A stretch of DNA of 9,784 nt from JAHCHG01 sp041745765. Its GTDB lineage: Bacteria; Acidobacteriota; Blastocatellia; Pyrinomonadales; Pyrinomonadaceae. The notes under the pieces were generated by a model. It saw nothing but the letters and a program-made list of their open reading frames with translations, was not told the origin of the DNA and did not search any database. The translations under genes and the position numbers were made by a program. Positions 1 through 6,437 of the stretch are shown piece by piece; within the stretch, counting starts at the first letter, position 1, and the number at the start of each line of letters is the position of its first letter. The stretch lies in the NCBI GenBank assembly GCA_041745765.1, contig JBGTIH010000073.1:1-9784 (forward strand), read 5' to 3'.

Positions 1-938
1 AAAACCTGATTCAAAAGCGTGTTGCGATTGTCTTCGTCGGTTTGCAAACTGTTTATCAAAACAAAAAGATGCGCCTTTAAATTTTCACGCCGGATTTGGT
101 TAAAAGTTCGCTTGATAACGTCCGCATTTTTGTTCACGCCAAGCGGGTTCAGCGTCGTCGGAATCAGACAATAATCGAACTTTCTGACAAATTCGACCGG
201 ATTCGTTTCAAATTCGGGATTGCAGTCGCAGACGACGATTTTCGTTTCCTGATAATCGGCTTCGTCCCATTCGTCCTGATTCAAAACCGAAATAACCGAA
301 CCGAGTTTTCCCTTTGTCGCGGGCAAATAAACGCCTTCGCCGAGCAGTTTCCGCAGATTTTGCTGTTTGTCCAAATCAATCAACGCCACATCATAACCGT
401 TCAAAGCAAACGCGCCCGCTAAATGTGCGCTGATCGTCGTTTTCCCAACGCCGCCTTTGCACGTAAAAACGCCGATATACGTTGTTTTATGTCGTTCTTC
501 CTGCCGGTCAATTTGTTCCGCGTCCCAAAATAATCGGTCATCTCGCAAAATTACGGGACGCAAATTCGTGATTTTTTCTTCGCGCAGATAAGCATAAACC
601 GACGGCGTAAAACCGCTGGTCGAAATAAAAAGTCCTTCGTTAAAGTTTTTGGCGTTTGGTTGGGCGAGAAAATCGAGAAATTTTTCGATTTGTCCGAGAT
701 GAACTTTGGCGCGTTGATTGCGAACTTTGACGACCATTTTCTCGCCCGGTTTGACCAGTTCAAGATCGTAATTTTTATGCGTGTTTGAAGCAACCTGCGC
801 CGACCAGCCTTCACGACGCAGCAGAAAAAGAGCCATCCGTTCGGTTTCAGTAGCGCGTTCGAGGACGACTTCGCGGTTGCGGTCTGAATCGGTTAAAACA
901 TCGAGCAATTCAGCCCAACGCATTCTGTCTTTCGGCAT
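1..938 (-). CDS. ParA/MinD-type ATPase with N-terminal Mrr-like nuclease-fold domain (3' end beyond window)
   Basis: The frame is open from an ATG at 938 to the left edge, giving 312 codons with no stop, so the C-terminus is missing. Residues about 33-118 resemble an Mrr-type restriction endonuclease domain: a helix ending RREGW, then NYDLEL (D58), a strand VVKVR (69-73) and GLFISTSGFTP (102-112), which matches the usual G-[IL]-F-[VI]-T-T-S-G-F-T strand of that family. Residues about 153-312 are a ParA/MinD-type P-loop ATPase: deviant Walker A KGGVGKTT (161-168), LIDLD (186-190), Walker B-like VVCDCNPE (235-242) and LIPTTLNPLGVNK (258-270). ParA ATPases move or position DNA, plasmids or complexes by nucleotide-dependent dimerisation. 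The expected Mrr QxK reads K71-V-R73, so cleavage activity is doubtful. The start lies 14 nt after the bcp stop, with only an A-rich AAAAGAAA before it, suggesting co-transcription. The ATPase call is firm, the Mrr-fold call is by motif, and the role is unknown. Confidence 0.85.
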   Translation of the reverse strand, partial: MPKDRMRWAELLDVLTDSDRNREVVLERATETERMALFLLRREGWSAQVASNTHKNYDLELVKPGEKMVVKVRNQRAKVHLGQIEKFLDFLAQPNAKNFNEGLFISTSGFTPSVYAYLREEKITNLRPVILRDDRLFWDAEQIDRQEERHKTTYIGVFTCKGGVGKTTISAHLAGAFALNGYDVALIDLDKQQNLRKLLGEGVYLPATKGKLGSVISVLNQDEWDEADYQETKIVVCDCNPEFETNPVEFVRKFDYCLIPTTLNPLGVNKNADVIKRTFNQIRRENLKAHLFVLINSLQTDEDNRNTLLNQV

Positions 939-952
939 TTTCTTTTATAAAA

Positions 953-1411
953 TTATTCGCCAAACGCTTCCAAAACTTCGGCGGCGTGTTCGGCAACCTT
1001 TACTTTGTCAAAAATTTTGACGATTTTGCCCGCTTCGTCAATCAAAAACGTCTTTCGCAAAACGCCGTTGTAAGTTTTGCCCATAAACTTTTTCTCGCCG
1101 TAACTGTCGTAAGCGTCGGCAACCGCGTGATCGGTGTCGGCTAAAAGTGTGAACGGCAATTCGTATTTCGAGATAAATTTTTGATGTGATTTTTCATCGT
1201 CGGTTGAAACGCCGAGAATTTTTATTCCTTTTTCTTCAAAAGCCGCAAATTCGTCGCGCAAACTGCATGCTTCTTTTGTGCAGCCCGGCGTGTCGTCTTT
1301 CGGATAAAAATACAAAACAATTTTGTTTCCAAGCAAATCCGAAAGTTTTATGTCTTCACTATTTTGATTTTTAACGGTAAAATCAGGCGCGTTATCGCCT
1401 TCTTTGAGCAT
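953..1411 (-). CDS. bcp: Thioredoxin-dependent peroxiredoxin, Bcp/PrxQ type
   Basis: This 152-residue protein has the usual length of bacterioferritin comigratory protein (PrxQ) peroxiredoxins. They reduce hydrogen peroxide and organic hydroperoxides in the cytoplasm using thioredoxin. The active-site segment is FYPKDDTPGCTKEACSLRD (35-53). C44 is the expected peroxidatic cysteine, T41 and P42 belong to the conserved PxxxT/S-x-x-C pocket, and C49 sits five residues on, as in atypical two-cysteine Bcp enzymes. R119 in VLRKTFLID matches the conserved active-site arginine near the C-terminal strand. The start is supported by GGAG six bases before the ATG. The ParA-like gene follows after 14 nt on the same strand, so the two are probably one transcript, although no functional link is obvious. 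The promoter should lie in the 54-nt gap shared with the divergent YkgJ-like gene. Confidence 0.96.
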   Translation of the reverse strand: MLKEGDNAPDFTVKNQNSEDIKLSDLLGNKIVLYFYPKDDTPGCTKEACSLRDEFAAFEEKGIKILGVSTDDEKSHQKFISKYELPFTLLADTDHAVADAYDSYGEKKFMGKTYNGVLRKTFLIDEAGKIVKIFDKVKVAEHAAEVLEAFGE

Positions 1412-1465
1412 AATTTTCTCCAGAAATTAAATTTGATAAAATTGTAACACGGCAAAAGTTAAAAG
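1412..1465. promoter_or_regulatory. Divergent promoter region between bcp and the YkgJ-like gene
   Basis: The 54-nt gap must start transcription in both directions unless promoters lie inside genes. On the plus strand TAAAAT (1437-1442) is one mismatch from a -10 box. On the minus strand TACAAT (1446 down to 1441) is also one mismatch. The two hexamers overlap, so both promoters could not be occupied together. Neither has a convincing -35 at 16-18 nt (plus TTTTCT, minus TCATCT or TTCATC). The bcp ribosome site GGAG is at 1418-1421 on the minus strand. The hexamers are seen; their use is inferred. Confidence 0.35.
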
Positions 1466-1999
1466 ATGAAAAGACTGTCCGAAACAAAAGCGTTAATCGA
1501 ACTGCAAAAATTAAAAGATGATTATCGTGAGTTTGTAAAAACCAATTACGAACACAACGCAAAAAGTTGTCTGACGTGCGAAACAAAAGGTTTATGCTGT
1601 CTTGACGCGCATTTTGTCAATGTTCACATTACCAAAATCGAAGCCGTCGCCATTCGTCAAACTTTGGGAAAATTAAGCAAAGAAAAACGGCGCGAAATTT
1701 ACAAACGCGCAGCGAAAACAGTCGAAAAATATAAATTAAACACTTCGGGTGACACTTTTCAAAAAACCTTCGCGTGTCCGCTGTTTGAAAAAGGCATCGG
1801 CTGTCTTGTTCATTTTGAAGGAAAACCTGCACCGTGTATTTCTCACGCCTGCTACGAAAATGCGGAGGATTTGCCGCCCGAAAAATTTCAAACGGAAATT
1901 GAAAATAAAATCGAAAAATTAAATAAACGAACTTACGGCAACAATTTTTCGCGGCTTCCGCTGCCGGTTTGGTTGGATTTGATAAATCCGTTCGAGTGA
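1466..1999 (+). CDS. YkgJ-like cysteine-cluster protein (putative zinc- or iron-chelating domain)
   Basis: This is a 177-residue soluble protein with no signal peptide or membrane segment. It has eight cysteines, all in the pattern of the CxxCxxxCC/YkgJ family (Pfam PF03692 type): C35-x2-C38-x5-C44-C45 near the N-terminus, then C104, C113, C124 and C129 in FACPLFEKGIGCLVHFEG and PAPCISHACY. The family is predicted to bind a zinc or iron ion or cluster; its biochemical role is not established. A basic helical stretch (about 66-90, KLSKEKRREIYKRAAK) separates the two cysteine groups. The ATG at 1466 is preceded only by AAAAG, so the ribosome site is weak, but no better in-frame start precedes the first cysteines. 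The gene is transcribed away from bcp and converges on the inositol-phosphate synthase gene, so it is probably monocistronic. Family assignment is good; metal and function are unknown. Confidence 0.82.
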   Translation: MKRLSETKALIELQKLKDDYREFVKTNYEHNAKSCLTCETKGLCCLDAHFVNVHITKIEAVAIRQTLGKLSKEKRREIYKRAAKTVEKYKLNTSGDTFQKTFACPLFEKGIGCLVHFEGKPAPCISHACYENAEDLPPEKFQTEIENKIEKLNKRTYGNNFSRLPLPVWLDLINPFE

Positions 2000-2002
2000 A
2001 AT

Positions 2003-2028
2003 TTCAAAATTTGAAGTTTTATTGTCTT
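2003..2028 (+). terminator. Weak AT-rich inverted repeat plus T-rich tract in convergent gap
   Basis: Just after the YkgJ-like stop, TTCAAAATTTGAA (2003-2015) can fold into a short AT-only-plus-one-GC stem and is followed by GTTTTATTGTCTTT. This is the only hairpin-like element in the 74-nt gap between two convergent genes. The stem is weak for an intrinsic terminator, so the call is tentative. Confidence 0.2.
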
Positions 2029-2073
2029 TCTGACTTGTTTTTTTGTCCGCTCAAAAGCTAAAGATACGCTGAT

Positions 2074-3390
2074 TTAGTCATAGTATTCCAAACCCAAATG
2101 CGTAATCAAATCTTCGCCCTGAAGATGTCGCAGAGTATTTTTCAATTTCATCAACTGAATAAAAATATCGTGTTCTGGATAAAGTCCGGGCGCGGTTTGC
2201 GGTGCTTTGAAATAAAATGAGAGCCATTCCTGCACACCTTTCATTTTTGCCCGCTGCGCCAAATCCATAAACAACGCCAAATCCAAAACGAGCGGCGCGG
2301 CGAGAATCGAATCGCGGCACATAAAGTCAATTTTGATCTGCATTTTGTAGCCGAGCCAGCCGAAAATATCAATCGCGTCCCAACCTTCTTTGTTGTCGCC
2401 GCGCGGCGGATAATAATTAATGCGGACGACGTGCGAGAAACCCTTGTAAAGTTCGGGATAAACTTCCGGCTGCAAGATATGTTCGAGTACGGATAATTTC
2501 GATTCTTCTTTGGTTTTGAAGGATTCGGGATCGTCCAAAACCTCGCCGTCGCGGTTTCCCAAAATATTGGTCGAATACCAGCCGTCGAGTCCGAGCATAC
2601 GCGCCTTTAAACCGGGCGCGATAATCGTTTTAATTAAAGTCTGTCCGGTTTTAAAATCCTTTCCGCAAATCGGCACACCTTCCGTTTCGGCTAATTCTAA
2701 AAGAGCGGGAATATCAACCGTCAAATTCGGCGCGCCGTTGGCAAACGGAACGCCCGATTTTATTGCTGCATACGCGTAAATCATCGAAGGCGCAATCTGT
2801 GCATCGTTGTCATACATCGCTTTTTCAAACGCTTCGATTGTCTGATGAACTTCCGTTATTTCCAGAAAAACTTCCGTCGAAGCCGCCCAGACGATGACCA
2901 GTCTTTCACAGCCTTTTTCCTCTTTGAAACGCGCAATATCAGCCATCAATTGTTCGGCAAGTTCCATTTTGTTTTTGCCTTCCTTGATGTTCGTGCCGTT
3001 GAGCCGCTTAACGTAATCCTGCGAAAAAACCGCCGCCATCGGTTTTAGAGATTCAAGCTGTTCGCGCAAATCTTCGACCTGTGATTTTTCCAAAACTCCG
3101 GCGTGCAACGCGGCTTCATACGCCGAATCGGGAAAAATATCCCACGCGCCGAAAACCACGTCGCTCAAATCCGCGAGCGGCACGAAATCCTTAATTTTAG
3201 GAATACGATTTTCGGTACGCTTGCCGAGCCGAATCGTTCCCATCTGCGTTAAAGAGCCGATCGGTTCGGCTTGTCCTTTACGAATCGCTTCCACACCGGC
3301 GACAAAAGTCGTACTGACCGCGCCTAAACCGACCAGCAAAATACCCAATTTCCCGTCTGCGGGAGCGATTTCAATACCATTTTTACTCAT
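2074..3390 (-). CDS. ino1: Inositol-3-phosphate synthase (myo-inositol-1-phosphate synthase)
   Basis: This 438-residue enzyme of the myo-inositol-1-phosphate synthase family converts D-glucose 6-phosphate to 1D-myo-inositol 3-phosphate in the cytoplasm using bound NAD, the first committed step of inositol synthesis. Seen in order: NAD-binding loop GILLVGLGAVSTT (16-28), GAWDIFPDSAYEAA (81-94), the PSMIYAYAA helix (201-209), GAPNLTVDIPAL (219-230), the signature GKDFKTGQTLIKT (243-255) with lysines expected near the active site, GWYSTNILGNRDGEVL (270-285), and DFMCRDSILAAPLVLDL (355-371). Length and motif order are those of a complete enzyme. GGAGAG lies 12 nt before the ATG, a longer spacing than usual. 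A promoter at 3428-3456 supports independent transcription. No inositol monophosphatase or phosphatidylinositol synthase gene is in the window, so the fate of the product (lipid headgroup, solute or thiol) cannot be told. Family assignment is certain. Confidence 0.95.
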   Translation of the reverse strand: MSKNGIEIAPADGKLGILLVGLGAVSTTFVAGVEAIRKGQAEPIGSLTQMGTIRLGKRTENRIPKIKDFVPLADLSDVVFGAWDIFPDSAYEAALHAGVLEKSQVEDLREQLESLKPMAAVFSQDYVKRLNGTNIKEGKNKMELAEQLMADIARFKEEKGCERLVIVWAASTEVFLEITEVHQTIEAFEKAMYDNDAQIAPSMIYAYAAIKSGVPFANGAPNLTVDIPALLELAETEGVPICGKDFKTGQTLIKTIIAPGLKARMLGLDGWYSTNILGNRDGEVLDDPESFKTKEESKLSVLEHILQPEVYPELYKGFSHVVRINYYPPRGDNKEGWDAIDIFGWLGYKMQIKIDFMCRDSILAAPLVLDLALFMDLAQRAKMKGVQEWLSFYFKAPQTAPGLYPEHDIFIQLMKLKNTLRHLQGEDLITHLGLEYYD

Positions 3391-3427
3391 TTTGATTATA
3401 AACTCTCCGATATTTGTAGAAATGAGA

Positions 3428-3456
3428 ATAATAACTTTACAAAAATGTTAAGGCAA
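3428..3456 (-). promoter_or_regulatory. Sigma-70-type promoter for ino1
   Basis: Read on the minus strand, TTGCCT (-35, 3456-3451) is followed by exactly 17 nt and then TATTAT (-10, 3433-3428). These match the consensus at four and five of six positions. Transcription would start near 3421, giving a leader of about 30 nt that contains the GGAGAG ribosome site. A second, perfect TATAAT (3400-3395) lies only 4 nt before the ATG but has no -35 partner and would give a nearly leaderless or truncated message, so the upstream site is preferred. It sits in the 124-nt gap downstream of the kinase stop, where no clear terminator hairpin was seen. Confidence 0.5.
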
Positions 3457-3514
3457 ACGTCGAAAGATATAATTTTGTTGGAATATCTAAAAACAATAAA
3501 AACTTAAAATAATC

Positions 3515-6298
3515 CTAGTTTCCCAATTTCTTCCGGATTTCTTTAAGTTCGCTTTCGGCTTCGATAATATATTTAATATCATACTCGCTCAACCTATTTT
3601 CGTCTTTGAGTTTATAAAGTTTTTCGAGACCTTCGCGTTTGTTTTCGAGGGCTTTTTGCAGGTACTCTCTGCGATTTTGCGTTTCGGCAAGTTTAGCGTA
3701 ATGCGTGCCGATATTTATTGATGTGAAGGCAAGCGTTCGGGCGGCGATTGTATGTTCGGGATTAAAGCGCAAATCTTTTTGGAAACCTTCTTTGGCTTCC
3801 TGTAAAATTTCTAATCCGCCTGTGTAATTCTTCAATTTTAAATATGTTTCGCCGGCGGCAAATTGTGTGTTGGCAACATCATAAACGGCTAAATTGTTGT
3901 TCGGGTCGTTGTCTCTTAAATCTTTGAAAATTTTCAAAACGATGTTCATCTTTTCTAACGATTCTTTGTTTTTTCCGACTTTGATTAAAGTTTCGGCGAG
4001 CTTTCGGGTAATGGTAGCCAGATCGCGTTTTGCCTGAATATTTTGCGGATCGGCGTTTGAAAGTTTTTCGGCAACTTCTACGCCTTTTTCAAATAATTCG
4101 ATTCCTTGTTCGGCTTTTTCGAAATCCGCATAATTATCAGCCGTTTTCAGATATGCAATCATTAAAGAACGCTGAATTTTTTGGTCATTCGGATATTTTT
4201 CGCCGAGTTTTATCAAGATGCTTAAGGCTCTGTCCAGATTTTCTTCGCCGCTTTTCAGATCGTTATCCCAACCGTATGCCTCGCCGATATTGACATAGGT
4301 TCTGGCATATTGCCTTTTAATTTCAGGGTGGTCCGGTTTTTCTTTAGCCAGTTGTTCATAAATTTCTTTCGCCCGATTGTAATACGCGATGGCTGTTTTA
4401 TTGTCATATTCATAAAAAGGAATATTGCCGCGTGAATTTATTATATCCGCCAGGCGCGAACGCGCTTCAAAATCATTCGGATTTTGCCGCAGAATTTTTT
4501 CACGCAATTCCAGCGATTTGTCTATAAAAATCTTACCCTTTTCATAATCGCTGCCGTTATAATGAATTTCGCCCAACACTTTATAATTTTGCGCGAGTTC
4601 ATTTTGAAAAGTTAGATTTTCCGGCTCATTTTCCAGATGTTTTTCCCGGATTTTCAAAGCCTTTTCGTAACTCTCCAACGCGCCTTTGACATCGCCGATA
4701 TTCGGATTAAACGGATTTCCCTGAACGTCGCCGACCTTTTCATAAGCGGCGGCAAGTTCGCGCTGAAGTTCGAGATCGTCGCTTGCTTCCTGCGATAATT
4801 TGTCGAGATATTCGAGCGCGAGATTTACAAGCTCTTCACGCGCCGGAGTCGAACCCGGCAATTTTTCAATCTTTGGAGCTAAATTAAACAAGAATGAATT
4901 AGCCAAACTTCGCACATCATTAAAACGCTTTTCGGCTTTCAGTCTTTCGGCTTGTGCGATTCGCGCCTGCCAGAGCGTTGTGATTATTCCGCCGCCGATT
5001 GTCAGTAAAATTAAAATTCCGGCGAAAACGCTTGCTCTGTTTCGTTTAATAAATTTTCCTGTACGATATGAAAATGTGTTCGGACGTGCCGTTACGGGCA
5101 ATCCGGCTAAGTGTCTTTTTATATCTTCCGATAAACTTTCAGCGGACAAATATCGTCTTTCCGGTTCTTTGCGTAAAGCTTTTAAAACGATATTGTCTAA
5201 ATCGCCACGAATACTGTTCGAATTCAAATTCAAGATTTGCGGACTTGTCTGTCGAACTTTCGTCACCTCTGTTTCGGGAGATTCTTCTTTTTTATCGGAA
5301 ATTTTTGCGGTTTGTGATTCGGTAACTTTTTTAAATTTTTTTGAGAAAGTATCCGCCATCGCCGAAGGAAGCGGCGGATCGAGTTCTATTACCGCTTTGT
5401 AGATTTTTTTAATATCGCCTTCTTTATTTTCAAACGGGCGATGTCCGCTGAGCAATTCATAGAGAATAATTCCCAAACTGTAAACGTCTGTCGTCGTCGT
5501 TACGCTCTTGCTTTGCAGTTGTTCGGGGGATGCATAAGATGGTGTCATCACGCCCATTTTTGTGACGGTCGCCGTGTTTATTTGGTCAAATTCGGTTGAA
5601 ATAATTTTGGAAATACCGAAATCCAGCAATTTCGGCGTGCCATCATCGGTTACTAAAATATTTGACGGTTTCAGGTCGCGGTGAATAACCAGATTGCGAT
5701 GAGCAAAATCAACGGCTTCACAAACCTTCCTGAATAAATTTAATCTTTGTTCGATATTCAGGCGATTTTTGTTGCAGAAATCATCAATCGGCAAACCCTC
5801 GACATATTCCATCGCAATATATGGAATTTTATCTCCGGTTGTTCCTGCGTCTAAAAGTCTGGCAATATTCGGATGTTCGAGAGATGCGAGAATTTCTCTT
5901 TCCTGTTGAAATCTGCGGCGAATTGCGGCGGTGTTCATTTCGCGTTTCAAGAGTTTGAGCGCGACGCGTTGTTCAAATTTCCCATCCGATCTTTCGGCGA
6001 GATAAACCGCGCCCATTCCGCCGTAACCCAATTCACTGATAACCTGATAAACGCCAAAAGTTTGTCCGATGGCAGAACTTTCCGAAATTTCCCCGTCGAA
6101 AAACCCCTTTGAAAGTTCGACTGCTGAAAAGTTCAGACAGCCTTCGACATTTTCTTCAAAGGCGAGCAAAGATTCGACTTCCTCGCGAATTTTTTGGCTT
6201 AAGTTTAACTTATCCAAATATGTCTGACGTTCGGATATTTCGATTTCCAGACAATCAAGCAGAATTTCGCTGACTGTACTCCAGTTTTCCGTTTTCAT
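3515..6298 (-). CDS. Transmembrane serine/threonine protein kinase with C-terminal tetratricopeptide (TPR) region
   Basis: This 927-residue Hanks-type kinase has every key residue. An N-terminal helical segment (1-78; WSTVSEILLDCLE, EEVESLLAFEE) is typical of acidobacterial kinases of this type. The kinase domain (about 84-397) shows the glycine loop GYGGMGAVY (91-99), ATP lysine K115, helix-C glutamate E133, catalytic HRDLKPSN (206-213, D208), metal-binding DFG (226-228), SPE (257-259) in place of APE, and D271. A threonine-rich activation segment (about 232-256) could be autophosphorylated. Residues about 311-363 form a charged insertion before GDLDNIVLKALRK. A hydrophobic span (422-443) follows RNRAS and should cross the inner membrane once. 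Residues about 455-927 contain TPR-like helical pairs (for example ALESYEKALKIREK, AIAYYNRAKEIYEQL), probably outside the cytoplasm. GGAG lies nine bases before the ATG. The ECF sigma gene is directly upstream on the same strand, suggesting a joint signalling pathway. Substrates and the sensed ligand are unknown. Confidence 0.95.
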   Translation of the reverse strand: MKTENWSTVSEILLDCLEIEISERQTYLDKLNLSQKIREEVESLLAFEENVEGCLNFSAVELSKGFFDGEISESSAIGQTFGVYQVISELGYGGMGAVYLAERSDGKFEQRVALKLLKREMNTAAIRRRFQQEREILASLEHPNIARLLDAGTTGDKIPYIAMEYVEGLPIDDFCNKNRLNIEQRLNLFRKVCEAVDFAHRNLVIHRDLKPSNILVTDDGTPKLLDFGISKIISTEFDQINTATVTKMGVMTPSYASPEQLQSKSVTTTTDVYSLGIILYELLSGHRPFENKEGDIKKIYKAVIELDPPLPSAMADTFSKKFKKVTESQTAKISDKKEESPETEVTKVRQTSPQILNLNSNSIRGDLDNIVLKALRKEPERRYLSAESLSEDIKRHLAGLPVTARPNTFSYRTGKFIKRNRASVFAGILILLTIGGGIITTLWQARIAQAERLKAEKRFNDVRSLANSFLFNLAPKIEKLPGSTPAREELVNLALEYLDKLSQEASDDLELQRELAAAYEKVGDVQGNPFNPNIGDVKGALESYEKALKIREKHLENEPENLTFQNELAQNYKVLGEIHYNGSDYEKGKIFIDKSLELREKILRQNPNDFEARSRLADIINSRGNIPFYEYDNKTAIAYYNRAKEIYEQLAKEKPDHPEIKRQYARTYVNIGEAYGWDNDLKSGEENLDRALSILIKLGEKYPNDQKIQRSLMIAYLKTADNYADFEKAEQGIELFEKGVEVAEKLSNADPQNIQAKRDLATITRKLAETLIKVGKNKESLEKMNIVLKIFKDLRDNDPNNNLAVYDVANTQFAAGETYLKLKNYTGGLEILQEAKEGFQKDLRFNPEHTIAARTLAFTSINIGTHYAKLAETQNRREYLQKALENKREGLEKLYKLKDENRLSEYDIKYIIEAESELKEIRKKLGN

Positions 6299-6299
6299 A

Positions 6300-6378
6300 A
6301 GTTATAACTCCGACTTTTAACCGAAATTCGGATCGTAGTTTTAAAACTTCGCTCACAATTCAGTTAAAGCTTTTTAAC
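6300..6378. promoter_or_regulatory. Cluster of four inverted repeats in the kinase leader
   Basis: The 139-nt gap between sigma and kinase genes carries four inverted repeats in about 80 nt: AGTTATAACT (6300-6309, perfect), CCGAA-A-TTCGG (6321-6331), AGTTTTAAAACT (6337-6348, perfect 12-mer) and GTTAAA-GCTT-TTTAAC (6363-6378). The first lies between the kinase GGAG site and its ATG. On the minus strand TTGTCA (6419-6414) is a fair -35, but no good -10 follows at 17 nt, and an ECF-type promoter would not need to look like a sigma-70 one. These may be operators or simple mRNA hairpins; the symmetry is seen, the role is inferred. Confidence 0.35.
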
Positions 6379-6437
6379 CGTTATTTTTACTATGTGTAAT
6401 TTACCGGAAAAAAATGACAAATTATTTTTTATGATAA

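Noticed and set aside
96..422. Plus-strand open frame of 108 codons
   Set aside because: It lies antisense within the ParA ATPase domain, has no ribosome site and resembles no family; the minus-strand frame has clear P-loop motifs.
1412..1428. Imperfect hairpin AATTTTCT-CC-AGAAATT over the bcp ribosome site
   Set aside because: The stem is short, bulged and almost all A-T with a two-base loop, so it is unlikely to form stably or regulate.
3457..3514. Possible terminator after the kinase stop
   Set aside because: The downstream strand is T-rich (AAGTTTTTATTGTTTTT) but no GC-containing stem precedes the T tracts; TTGTT/AACAA arms with a 12-nt loop are too weak to call.
4800..5402. Plus-strand open frame of 200 codons inside the kinase gene
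   Set aside because: It is antisense to the transmembrane and linker part of a well-supported kinase. The serine- and arginine-rich composition is that of a reverse-strand shadow, and no start signal is seen.
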